Part shown: piece by piece, positions 46,201-56,675 of the stretch
Numbering within the stretch: position 1 is the stretch's first letter
Layout of the letters: each line of letters opens with the position of its first letter
Source: Akebia trifoliata
Taxonomy: Eukaryota; Streptophyta; Magnoliopsida; Ranunculales; Lardizabalaceae
Length of the DNA stretch: 64,000 bases
NCBI GenBank assembly: GCA_017979445.1
Contig: CM030711.1
Coordinates: 43,075,560 to 43,139,559, forward strand
Reading direction: 5' to 3'
Position numbers and translations under genes: made by a program
Notes under the pieces: generated by a model
What the model was told of the DNA's origin: nothing
Seen by the model: only the letters and a program-made list of their open reading frames with translations
Databases searched by the model: none

Positions 46201-48672
46201 TAAAGAAGCACACAATAAGTTGGTCCCCTCTTCTATGGGTCTTGGCTATGTCCCAAAATCATTGTTCTACACAGGTGGTTTAATACACTTCAGAATCATA
46301 GGGTTAAACAGACTGATGGTGATCATAACAAGTATTACAGAAGGCTGACTGGTGACCCAAACAACTCCACTAACAGGATCAAGTAGTCCATAACAGCCTA
46401 TATAGACAATAAACCTCAGTTAAGTAATCAATGCTTAGATTTTTTCATGTGTGGTTCAGAATTTAACTAAGTTGTTCTATAGTGGAATGGTTCACAGGTG
46501 AGCAACTTAACTGAGCTAATTAAGCACGGGACTCCATTTGGAAGTCAAGTAATTGGTCAATCATTTGCCACACATCAGTGGAGGATCATACCAAAACAGT
46601 GATGCTTACATAATTTGTTACATGAGGGAGTACATATATTGTCTTTCAATTAGGTAATTTATTTCATTCTTCTTTTATTGTGTGTTCTACCATGCTTGAT
46701 GTAGATCACACAAGAATACCCATAAATTCTGTTCATGGCCTGCCACTGGAAGTTAGAGAATATTTCCTCCCATACGTGCACCATCTGCAAAGACTCTTAA
46801 CACACAGAGGTCAAAGATGCACATCTGGTTTTTAATTTTTTATAAAAGAAGACCTGCAAAGCATTTGAGTAGAGGGTGGGGTCTAAGTAGAAGAACCCAA
46901 CTCCCCACCTCATTGCAAAGAGCGCGATCTCTCAAAGATGTGAAAATCAATTGATTCATTGTTGATTTATTGTTAGAATCTATAACTTTCAATATAAAAA
47001 ATAAAATAAAAAACAATAATCAACGAGGTTTGACCAAACTAAAATAACAACGATCTTAAAGGAAAAAAAGAGACAAAAATAATTCTCATGCTGTAAATTA
47101 TTTAACAAAGTTTCACAATTCTAAGAGAGTAACAAATGAAGAACCAAAAGGTACAAAATTGAAGGTCAAAACTACTTTATGGCGATCATGTGAGTATGAT
47201 TGTAATAAATAATATACGATAATTACCAAGTTCAGTAAAACCAGGTTCTATTTTTGCTTGATCCAAAAGAAAATCCATCACTTCTTTCTGGTTCATGTAT
47301 AGTTGAAGACACCGTTCTATAAGATTTTGTACCTGGAAGTAAAAAAATGGAGATGAACGGATATTTTATGGGGATGGAAGATAATCATTCTCAAAGGGGA
47401 CAAATGAGGGTACTACAACTAGGTGTTTATCATCATCATCATCAAACACTTATCCCAAAATTTGGGATCATGAACTTAATGATGGTCACAACTAAATTAT
47501 CATAACATGCCAACACATCTTTAAAAAACTAAATAATAATTGATTCAATTTTTTTTCATCCATTGTTTCTATATTGTTTATATGATTCTAATGTATGTCA
47601 CTTCACATAACAAGAAAACACCATTTTCTAAGAATTTCCCATGTCGGGCACCATATCAAGCTTATGTGTCATATAGAAATTCATTTTAGAACAAATATCT
47701 GGTCATTGAACTACAATAACAACCATATGAACTTATGAAATGTAGATACAAAGATCAATTTCGTTCCCCTATAAGTTAGGACATGTATTTGAAATCTTGA
47801 CAACTAAAGGCAACTATATTATACATGGAAACGAGAATAATCAATTGATATCAACTATCTGTGCCTTATATGTAAAACAATTACTTAAATAAATTAATTA
47901 ATTATTATGTAATAAATTCATGCATTCTTAATCAAACTAATTAGAACGATTTTATGTGTTTATAATATGCTTATAATACATTAAAATGAAATGATAAATA
48001 GATTCCTAATCAATCATAATTCATTGCTATTGATAAATGGATATTGCGTGGAATATACAAGACCTTTCTACAAGAATTTATATTTCTTATTATAAAATTT
48101 ACAAATTTTATTAATACTATTAGGATAGAAAATAGAAAATTTCAAAAACATTAAAAGGATCTTTATTTAAAAATTCCATGAGTGTGAGTCTTAGGCCTCA
48201 ACATCTGAAAATATTTACACCAAAATCTTATATTTTTATACCTAAAAGTTAATTATTTATTTGAAATGGGCTGTTTATCCTTATTTGCAAAATGATCAGT
48301 TGTTTCCACCAAAATAATCACAAAAAGCAATTACCAATTGAATTTCTGCTGAATACACAGTGGAATCAAAATATTTCGAAATATTTTAAGAAAATTTATC
48401 AAAATTAAACACCAAGGGAACAAATTCTAAGAATATTGAAAAAAATAATAAGATTGAATAGGGAATTGGCCTCGAATAAACCCTATCTCTCGTTGTAGCA
48501 GACAATTAGATGATCATTGGGATTCGTGTGTTACGAATTTCGAGAATCACCCAACAGTCTAGACCTTGGAAATTGGGGAAAAAGCAAAACTTAAAGCAGA
48601 AATATATATATATTTTTTTCTCACCAGTTGAATATCTTGGCGAGAGACTCTTCTCACGTCTCCATTAGACAT
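40296..48672 (-). CDS. Plant-specific PF09713/TIGR01589 (A_thal_3526) domain protein
   Basis: Exons on the minus strand: 48672-48625, 47332-47227, 45789-45610, 41470-40985, 40514-40434, 40360-40296. All junctions are GT-AG and in frame, giving 321 residues. The N-terminal part (VSRQDIQLVQNLIERCLQLY, QKEVMDFLLDQAKIEPGFTE, LVWKRLEQENREFF) is the short plant-only domain known as A_thal_3526, whose function is unknown to me. The middle is Met/Asn/Gly/Pro-rich and looks disordered. The C-terminus is conserved in style (RNFSLSDLTADFSQSTDILE, RLDTISEGSSYGDFGSD). Exons 5 and 6 are small and easy to miss: without them, read-through after exon 4 runs into a MITE. Intron 3 (4.1 kb) holds an antisense copia remnant. 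I expect a nuclear or regulatory role only by analogy; no function should be assumed. Confidence 0.85.
40586..40951. repeat. MITE with CATGGTT ends, copy 2, in intron 4 of the PF09713 gene
   Basis: The left end CATAGTTTCAAAACTCAG and the right end ATGTATAACCATG are inverse. The inner blocks GATTTTCAAAATATCG and CATCTTGTTTATCTCAC are shared with 27592-27984. It sits between exons 4 and 5 and lies about 35 bp beyond the exon 4 donor. Confidence 0.75.
42500..43400 (-). pseudogene. Antisense copia pol remnant in intron 3 of the PF09713 gene
   Basis: On the minus strand, about 43350-43150 reads FKARFMTKRFKQCKRIDYIK and VAHFDLELYQMVIQMASLNG, matching copia reverse transcriptase (the DVKTAFLNG region). 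About 42790-42690 reads DGMLVYRRSNELEIVGYSG, and further down AIWLKK, matching the RNase H part. No LTRs were identified, and frames are broken throughout. It has the same orientation as the host gene. Confidence 0.8.
43890..44035. repeat. Dispersed repeat fragment, GTTTCAGCGGAA type, copy 2
   Basis: TATTTCAGCGGAACGTTCCG and ACATTCAATGTTTTGATTGA correspond to the copy at 32436-32595. Confidence 0.5.
44036..45609. other. Remainder of intron 3 of the PF09713 gene
   Basis: AT-rich intron sequence without a recognised element, apart from short runs. A near-duplicate AATAGTTCATTAAATAT occurs at about 45299 and 45331, a 30-bp local duplication. Confidence 0.5.
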
Positions 48673-48954
48673 TTTTGATCCCAGAATCAGAAAGACTTCA
48701 AGATATGTTTTCTTTTCTTTTTTTCTTCCAGAAATTCTCCTGCAATTCCAACGAAGAAATTCTTCACTGTCGCTCCAGTAAAACCTTCTTCCCTCAACCC
48801 TAATTCATACTTGTTTTTCTGTCACAATCGACAAAATCAACAAAATTGAAAACCAGACAAGGAGATCATTAGAGATCAGATCATCAAAATCAAAAGATTA
48901 CAAAAATTCGAAGGTGATAGACACAGATGATCATCCAATCAACAAATAGATATC

Positions 48955-49195
48955 AACATCTCTCTCTCTCTCTCACTCTTACCTTAGCTTTGAAGAAACT
49001 TCTTTGGCCGTCTTCGCTGTTGCAATTGCGTGCGTGAGAGAGAGAGAGAGGGTTTGTCTGTTTGGTACTTTGGACGAGAGGTGACTCTGCAAAGCACAAT
49101 ATTCGGACACGTGGCAGGACAATTCGATGACCATCTAGTGTTGTGATGATCACGTCGTAAGTGGGGACACGACTTAGTGGTGAGTGCCACGTGTC
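48955..49195 (-). promoter_or_regulatory. Promoter region of the PF09713 gene: CT/GA tracts and paired G-boxes
   Basis: Upstream of the minus-strand start codon lie a TC tract (48958-48975), a GA tract (about 49036-49051), and two G-boxes, CACGTG at 49108-49113 and 49188-49193. The boxes have mirrored flanks: GGACACGTGGCA and TGCCACGTGTCT, each an ABRE-type sequence in opposite orientation, 80 bp apart. This suggests bZIP control, but only by motif. Confidence 0.5.
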
Positions 49196-49550
49196 TTTAT
49201 AGGAGATCACTGTGAAGAATCGCGTTGTACTACACTCCGAAACGATGGCTTGCTTTGTTTGGTGGAAGTCGTTTTCAATTGAAACACTATTCTAACAAAA
49301 TCGATTTTAAAAAATAAAAATAAAATAAAATAAAGATTTATTTTGTTCGATTGGGTGGAGAAATTTTTTAGGGTAATTTAGTTATTCCTCTCCCCGAGTT
49401 TGGATGGATATATTAGATACCCCTTGACTGTGGTATTTTATGAGAGAATAAAGTAAATATCACAAATGCCATCACATCTACCCTCCTGAGTTTTATAATA
49501 AAATTGGTTTGAGTAATGGATCGATTTTTATGAGTATTATTCTTTCTCCT

Positions 49551-49580
49551 TTTTTTTTTTTTTTTTTTTTTCCTTTTTTT
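49551..49580. repeat. Poly-T tract
   Basis: A run of about 22 T, interrupted afterwards by CC, in the intergenic region upstream of the PF09713 gene. Confidence 0.8.
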
Positions 49581-49609
49581 ATATTATTATTATTATAAAT
49601 AATGGGGGT

Positions 49610-49760
49610 GTTAGGACTTAAGTCCTATGGGGACCAGATGAACCAAGGCATACAGGACCCTCCCCTGGGCACGTGTAACGCCTGAACATCACACGCACCA
49701 GGTGAGGAACGCTCTCACAAGTGGTTCGGAGCAAATATTGCTCATACTAGATATCAAACA
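49610..49760 (+). repeat. Dispersed repeat, copy inverted to 36440-36600
   Basis: GAACCAAGGCATACAGGACC with CTCCCCTGGGCACGTG and ACATCACACGCACCAGG matches the reverse strand of 36440-36600, about 13 kb away on the other side of the PF09713 gene. Confidence 0.6.
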
Positions 49761-50420
49761 CATGACCTATGGACTCTCGCCGTTTATTGATTTCGAAATT
49801 GCCATTGAGCAACCCCCTCAGGATTATTATTCTTTTATGAATACAAATAAAAGGAACTTAGGAATGATGTATACATATTATTAAATTCCAAATAAACATA
49901 TATCAAGTACAACCAAATTGAATTAGGTTGATCCATAAATCCTAATTTTTCTCCCAAAATCTATTGCGTTCTTGTACTCTTCAAATTCTTGAGGTTGAAA
50001 AAAGGGTAATAATAATTTTTGAGAAGAAAAATCTAGGGTTTTTTCCAAGACATTGCGTACAAGGGCATTAAAGTCATTTTGTATAGTCTCATAAAGAAGA
50101 TGATTGTCAAGGGATGTCATCAGTTTAAAATCACTTAGAGGTGTTCCAAATATTCACCAAATCTGGAAAGGCGTGTGTCCAAATTATCCAAAAATTTAAA
50201 ATTAAAAAAAACAAAAGATATAAAGAAATAAAAAAAAATAAAGAACGGTGGTTGAGGATTAGTAGGAATCCCACATTGATGCAGACATTAATTCTCGAAA
50301 GTTTTCAAAATTTGCCTATTTGAACACAGAACACTCACTGGCACCATTGAATATGGGCAAATTTAAGAATTTTTTTTTTTTTTCAACACATCATTGATGA
50401 AGCTTTATCTTGAATTTTTA

Positions 50421-50546
50421 AGAGAGTTTATATTTGCCACACTAATTTTATTAACGCCACACCAACTGTGTACAATTTGTTTTAGTGATTTATATAAGAA
50501 TTGGTGTGGCATTAGTAAAAGTTGATGTGTGGCAATAGTAACTCTC
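50421..50546. repeat. Short MITE, TTACTATTGCCACACCAACT family, copy 3
   Basis: GAGAGTTTATATTTGCCACA on the left and GTGTGGCAATAGTAACTCTC on the right are inverse; the interior TTAGTGATTTATATAAGAAT matches copy 1. This copy keeps both ends. Confidence 0.75.
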
Positions 50547-51118
50547 ATTTTTAAGGCTAAATGAATCTTGCTCTTCTACTAGAACACTCAATTAGCAAAT
50601 TCATTTTTACTTGATAGTCTTGTTAGCCTTCATTACGCATGACTAAGTCATCTCAATTGATTTTTTCTTGATTTATTACTATCATGGTTTTTTTCCTCGA
50701 GATCACTTCCACCTTGAACTCCTAATTATATTATATGGCAGTATGATCCTCGTAGATTATTTCGATCTGAAACATTGGTGTGGTAATTATCAAAGATTCT
50801 CTTACGCCCAAGTTAAAATTTTGATTAAGATTTCTAAGATCCCAAATAGACCAAGATCTAAAAGTCTTCTCCAATGAAGAACTTATTCTTTATAGAAATT
50901 ATCATTCTTCCATCTCCACATCCTCATTTTGTTTTCGTCCAATTTATAAATATACTATTTCTTGATTTCCCAACATTCAACCCCAATAAATAAACTCCAT
51001 GGAAGTCAAATATTATTTATTATTTATCCTAAGCCAAATACAGCATATATATCCTTTTCATTAGGTGCGCTTGTTAAATGTGCAAGTTCAGCCTTCTTTT
51101 TATAATAATAAAAAAAAA
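50547..51118. other. Intergenic stretch, no gene
   Basis: AT-rich sequence with only short chance frames; nothing recognised. Confidence 0.5.
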
Positions 51119-51348
51119 AAGTTGTGATAATTTGACTACCTCACATGGCATACTCAATCAACTACTTGACGTGACAAGTTCAGGAAACGTAGATCTTCTC
51201 TCCTCGGGGATACATGGTTCCCTTGAGATACACCTTTATGGGGAAGTGCAGTTGTGTACCCAGCGGAGAGCATATCCACATTTCTTAAACTTGTCGTGTC
51301 AGGGTAATTGATTGAGTTTGTCATGTGGGGTAGTCAGATTATCACAGT
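51119..51348. repeat. Foldback MITE, GTTGTGATAATTTGACTACC ends
   Basis: The first 44 bases (through CACATGGCATACTCAATCAA) are the near-perfect inverse of the last 42 (TTGATTGAGTTTGTCATGTG, GGTAGTCAGATTATCAC). The interior holds GAGATACACC and GAAGTGCAGTTGTGTACCC, as in the element at 1905-2095. About 230 bp. Confidence 0.8.
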
Positions 51349-52371
51349 TCAAAAAAAAAAAGTGAAAAAAAAATACTAATCGAGATAATGAACACATTTT
51401 TATTGGAAAGGAGACAATGACTTTAACTAGAATTAAATGTAAGAATATGATTGACTGCAAAAATTTTGGAATACGACTACGATTGATGATGATAGATTTC
51501 GAGTGATATATCTTTGTTATAATTTTAGCATTATAGGATATAATATTTTTTAACTAAGATCTAGAGGGAATTTGGACTGTCGGTGGATGGGGTTCGGATT
51601 ATATTGGTACTGACCCAATAAGAAATTTATTAGATTCGTACTTGATCAGAATCAAATCAATAATTTTATACTTCTGATCTAATTTGGTATAATATGTTTT
51701 GTTATGAATCCAATTCAAATAATCAAGATTTGATTTGATATATATATATATATAGTGGGTATCCCTACCCTTCGGGTGAAACTAATCCCATGGTCATACA
51801 CACATAATTTACATAATATACATCTAAATAAAATATATTTTCAACACACATTATCGGATCGAGACATTGTTGATCAAAAAAAGTTAACAAAGTGGGTCCT
51901 TAGCAAAACCCAGATTTTCAAGGCTATGGTCCCCAATATGGGGGAACTATCATGACTCCAATTATTTTTTCCTCAATAGTCCACATTGTTCTTATAAGTG
52001 GAGAATCATTTCACAAGCACACGCTTTGGTTGGGTCTTAATGGGAAAATAAAATAGAATATCTAATAATGCATCTTCACGTGCGTACGATGAAAATACAA
52101 AATCGTCCTGGAAGAAAATAAAGTATGTATTTTTTCATACTTTTTCGAGTGGTCTGGATAATGTTTACAATTAATAAGTTTTTCCTTCTTAAAAGAATGA
52201 ACATTAATTTTATTTTCTATTCTTTTTTTTTTCCTGTTTCTGTTGAGATTGTAGAAGAATGCTCGGTTTAAATAATTTGCTTCTTGATTTTTAACTTTTT
52301 ATTTGCTACAAACACCAACGATTGATGCAATGAGATATGTTTATTTGATGTCATGGATTTTACTAAGAATA
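51349..52371. other. Intergenic stretch, no gene
   Basis: AT-rich sequence with a TA run near 51738-51753. No gene or element recognised. Confidence 0.5.
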
Positions 52372-53030
52372 ATGTTGTAAGTGACCTCAAGATTGTACCT
52401 TATATCGCACATCCTGACGTGAAAGTGTGCAGGAACCATAGATACTTTCATCGAGACACGAGTCAAAAAGCATCTATGATTCCTATGTTATAACCTAATA
52501 ATCATGTGGCCCAATTGACCTACATGTTTAGGTTTTTGACTTGCACAAAAATTCTATATTATAAAGACATCAATAAATAAGGATAAATCCTAATTAAATT
52601 AGAATTAGGTGAGAAGAAATTGGGTCTTGAATTAAAGTGATCTCCATCAATCACTATAACCCTAGTCAATCCAACATAGAGAGGAGAGAGAAGGTAAGTC
52701 TAAAAAATTAAATAACATATAGATCAAGGTTCAGAACTTGGAGATTTACGCACATCAGATCATTTGCACGTGGATTACGAAAGACGTATCTCCAATTATA
52801 TATTGAATCATTGATTTAACTTATGACACAAGATAAGTACCATAAACTTTTGATCTTTACGAACATGAATAAGTTTCTTGAGATATATGAATGATTTTTG
52901 ATCTAAGTAAATTATAGATTTATAGTTATGTAAATAAAATTTTGTATGTTATAAATCTCACATCCTACACGCTTTAACGTCAGGATGTGTGATATGAGGT
53001 ACAATCTCGACGTCACTCCAGCACGACTCT
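52372..53030. repeat. Foldback MITE split by a later insertion
   Basis: The left arm (GTGACCTCAAGATTGTACCT, CGCACATCCTGACGTGAAAG) is inverse to the right arm (CTTTAACGTCAGGATGTGTG, AGGTACAATCTCGACGTCAC), which ends CGACTC. The core GAACCATAGATACTTTCATC with TCGAGACACGAG and GCATCTATGATTC is intact on the left of the insertion. Confidence 0.8.
52494..52944. mobile_element. 451-bp insertion inside the MITE, 10-bp flanking repeat
   Basis: The sequence TATGTTATAA occurs at 52484-52493 and again at 52945-52954, exactly where the MITE is interrupted, so the segment between is an insertion with a target duplication. It has no clear terminal inverted repeats, no A tail and no coding. A Mutator-type MITE (9-10-bp duplications) or a solo LTR beginning TGTTATAACC are both possible. 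Confidence 0.6.
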
Positions 53031-53663
53031 TTTATTGAACATGCCTATATATGGGTAGTTTCCAAGCTCACAATAAAAGAAATGAACATATCCAATGGTT
53101 AGAAATTATAGTAAAGTCTTTGGATGATGATACCATAGACCTGAATTCAAATCCCGAAAGCATCAAGTTATTGAACTCATTTACAAATTAAAGAATAAGT
53201 AAATAAATAAAGCTAATTTTAAATGGATGAAACATTAAAAGGTCAATGATCTCAAAAGTGACTAAAATTTAAACCTAGAGTTGAGTAACCACGAAACTCC
53301 TTGTAGTATAGAATCCAAACTCTTTGAAGAAGTATAAGTTATAATGGTACACCCTTTATATTTCAAGCTGACACCATGTGCGGGTCCAGAAGACTATTAT
53401 AAGAACTATAATCCACAGATGATAAGGTTTCTAGTGTTGGTAGGGAAGCTAATAAGAGGTGGATAAAGATAGAGAGTGATGGGTGTTGTGTACCTTTTGA
53501 TGTGATGGGGACTCCCACTTTGGAGTTTGTTCGTGACTAATGCCTTTATTCCTCCTCTATTAACTAAAACTTTTTGTTGAAATTGAAAGATAACTAACAA
53601 TAACCTTATTAATTTTAATTGCATTTAAATGAAGATTCTGCAAGTAAAAAAACAGAGAAAAAA

Positions 53664-54300
53664 GTTACTCAAAAATCTAATATTATAAAACTAACTTTTG
53701 GAATAATAATTTTTAACAAAAGAAGTTTGTATTGGTAATTTTGATTCATAAATTTTTATTTTAATTAACAATGTCAACTATAAAAGAAGAAAATGGTCTT
53801 TATTGTAAAAGTATGATTTCTATAATTTTTAGTAATTTTTTCTTTATTGTGGTAAAAGTTTTTTTTTTTTTTTTTTAAGTTACTCAAAATCTCATATGAT
53901 AAAAGGTGAATTACCATTTCGTGATCTGAATTTGAAGAATTTACGATTCAGGCTCACTCTTCATTTTAATTACCAAAACGTTCAACGGTAATGAATTTGC
54001 AAGTTTAAAGAGACAATTTCACAGGTTTAAGCGAAATAGTTACTTTAAAATCTCTGAATTCGTTACCGTTCTCGTTTTAGTAATTAAAATGAATAATGAG
54101 TTAGAATCGTAAATTCATCAAAAATTGATCACTTTTTCGTAAATATCCCTATAATAAAACTAACTTTGGGCATAATAATTTTTAACAAAAGAAGTTTGTA
54201 TTGGTAATTTTGATTCATAATTTCTTTTTAATTAACAATGTCAACTAAAAGAAGAAAGTGATCTTTGTGATTTGTGAGTCTTCTTTTAAAATCTTAGTTA
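53664..54300. repeat. Tandem duplication with a MITE inside the second copy
   Basis: Unit 1 (about 53664-53874) and unit 2 (53875-53903 plus 54150-54300) share GTTACTCAAAA, then AAAACTAACTTT, AATAATTTTTAACAAAAGAA, GTTTGTATTGGTAATTTTGA and AATTAACAATGTCAACTA. Unit 2 is interrupted by the foldback at 53904-54149. Confidence 0.7.
53904..54149. repeat. Foldback MITE within the tandem duplication
   Basis: The left arm (GTGATCTGAATTTGAAGAAT, TTTACGATTCAGGCTCACTC, TTCATTTTAATTACCAAAAC) is inverse to the right arm (GTTTTAGTAATTAAAATGAA, GAGTTAGAATCGTAAATTCA, TTGATCAC). About 245 bp. Confidence 0.75.
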
Positions 54301-54564
54301 CTTTTGGGGGAAATTTTGAAACTAGTTATGTATTAGCGAAAATTATTGAATCAATCATGTTTTTAAAAATTAATGAAAATGTTTAATATCCCATTTTTTG
54401 TAAGTATTCTTGGACGAAAATGATTATTCGATGCATGAACATTGTACGAACAGTTTGATGAATTTACCTTAATGTCTTTGACTGTACGTTTCATAGAAGG
54501 GTAAATAAGAAAATATTAAGTGTGACCGTACATTAGATGATTGTTTCATAAATAAAAAAATAGA

Positions 54565-54760
54565 ATAATGATTTTCTGACTCTCCCCACGTGGCTGTGCA
54601 TAAAATCATAATTTTTTGTCAGCATACACAACCGCACATTTTTTGGGGATGTTTAGTCAGGTATCCCGAGGAAATCTATGGTTCTATGCACAATCACGTG
54701 GACGTGGAGGACAGTATGGGGATGTATGTCAGAGGGGGGACTCAGAAAATCACGACTCAA
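54565..54760. repeat. Foldback MITE with conserved core
   Basis: Left GATTTTCTGACTCTCCCCAC and right GGGGGGACTCAGAAAATC are inverse. The interior contains CATACACAACCGCACA, GGTATCCCGAGGAAATCTAT and GGTTCTATGCAC. It is followed by ACGACTCAAAA. Confidence 0.7.
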
Positions 54761-54869
54761 AAAAAAAAATTATATATATAATTACGAGTTTGGGTATGTA
54801 AGTTTTTTTTTTTTTAATGTAAATATTAAAAAAATAAAATAAAAAGGATAATTCACTGAATTGGCAAAA

Positions 54870-55075
54870 TAATAATGATTTTTTGACTCCACCCCTTTGA
54901 CATACTCCCCCTCTACTCTCCTGACGTAGCAGTGATAGAATCGTATATTTTCTTCCTCAAGATACACAAATGCACTTGTGTTATGGGAATGTGCAATTGT
55001 GCATCCCGAGAAAAGAAATCTACGATTTTATCTTGTGCCATGTCAAGAGAGTAGAGGGGGAGTATGCCGGGGGGA
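54870..55075. repeat. Foldback MITE with conserved core
   Basis: Left CATACTCCCCCTCTACTCTC and right GAGAGTAGAGGGGGAGTATG are a perfect 20-base inverse pair. The core reads AGAATCGTATATTTTCTTCC, AAGATACACAAATGCAC, GTGCAATTGTGCATCCCGAG and GAAATCTACGATTTTATC. Just beyond, ACTCTTTGCAAAACACA is repeated twice in tandem (55084-55121). Confidence 0.8.
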
Positions 55076-55124
55076 GGGGGGATACTCTTTGCAAAACACA
55101 GGATACTCTTTGCAAAACACAAGA

Positions 55125-56675
55125 GCATAGATAGAAATGATCTACAATTTGCTTCTACCTTAAGAGATTGAGCATAAAGTCAACTTTATAAAAATATTTT
55201 TTATTTATATATTTGAATCCAATGTACTTTTACAATTGTTTCTACTTTTTTTCTAGAGCTAAAATTTGCAAAAACACGTTTTAGATGATGAATGAATTTG
55301 GGACATTTAGTATACCAATTAAATGCATTACAAAGACGTTTTAATGAACTGTAAAGACTTTTCTTTGACATCCCTATTGACATAAAATGATTATGCTCTC
55401 TTGATCTTGGGCCAAAAAAAATAAATAAATAAGATCTACATGGCACTCTTGTGGACCGATCTAAACCACGAGCATTTTTGGCCCACCCTCCCGTGGATCT
55501 AATTAACACTTGTACTAATTAATAAGTGTTTTTGTCAAGGGTTTAAATCCGAACTATTTTACCGACAATTCTTGTTTGTGACGCAAAATGCTCTACTCTA
55601 ATGACTACAAATCATCAATTATGAAATCATCTTTAATAATGTCCAAGTGTTAAATAATTTCTTGATAGTGAGGTCTTAAAAACACATTTGCCAATCACAA
55701 TATCATCTTAAAGCTTTGTCTTAAAGATTTGGGGTCACATAAGCGAAACGTACTTCTCCATTCTACTATATCCAGAGTAACATATTCTCTCTCTCTCTCT
55801 CATTATCTTAATAGAAAGAAACTAAAATTGTTTCAATCAAGACAAACCAAGAATGCTAAAACTAAAGTTGTGATATTAAATATTATAAACCTAACATAAA
55901 CATTACTTCTGCGAAAAGTGCATGTAACGGTTTCCATAATCATAATGTACATCCCCTATCCCATGTACAAATTTTAATTTTTCCAATTTTAAAATCTGAA
56001 CCAAATATAACATCAGATTCTCAAATTGGATTATAGGCAGGAATTTGATTCTAGAATCCGAATCAAAGGCGCTCTCGTCATTCCATTCAAATCTGGTTTA
56101 AAACCAAGATACTGGACCAAGATGACATTTTAAAAGGAACGAAACTTTAAACCATGACGACCACTAGCATCTCTTGAAAACAAAAACAAAATTAACTCTC
56201 AGGCACGTGTTTGGCAGAACTACTTAAAGCCAAGGTAAATTTTGTGTATTTTGAATTTGAAAAGCAATGGTGGGGGGGGTTCAGTCATCGTAACTGAAGT
56301 AATGTATGTCCTGATACGTCCAGGACACACAAGAATGAAGGTCTGATAATCAGCGAAACTTGGAAATTAAACAATTAAATAAAAATCAATATACATCAAG
56401 AGGAAATTTTGCTATTGCATTTGCTTATGAACTTATAAGGCAGCTGCTGTCAATTAAAGCCAGCAACCTATTAAGAATTTACATTCCTCACCTTCAACCC
56501 ACTCTACTTTCCAAACTTTATAAAAGAAAAAGAAAACCAAGACTACTATCTCCCTCTTATACCAGACCAGACTTTCACTTCAACAAAAGCCATGTCAAGA
56601 TTCATTAGCATGAGCTTTCCACATGATCGAGACATGAAATCCTAAAAATAGCATTTGATTTACAGATTATTTGTG
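55125..56675. other. Intergenic region and 3' flank of the PRAF gene
   Basis: AT-rich, with a CT run near 55787-55800. No element or gene recognised; the part nearest 56675 is probably the 3' UTR of the PRAF gene. Confidence 0.5.
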
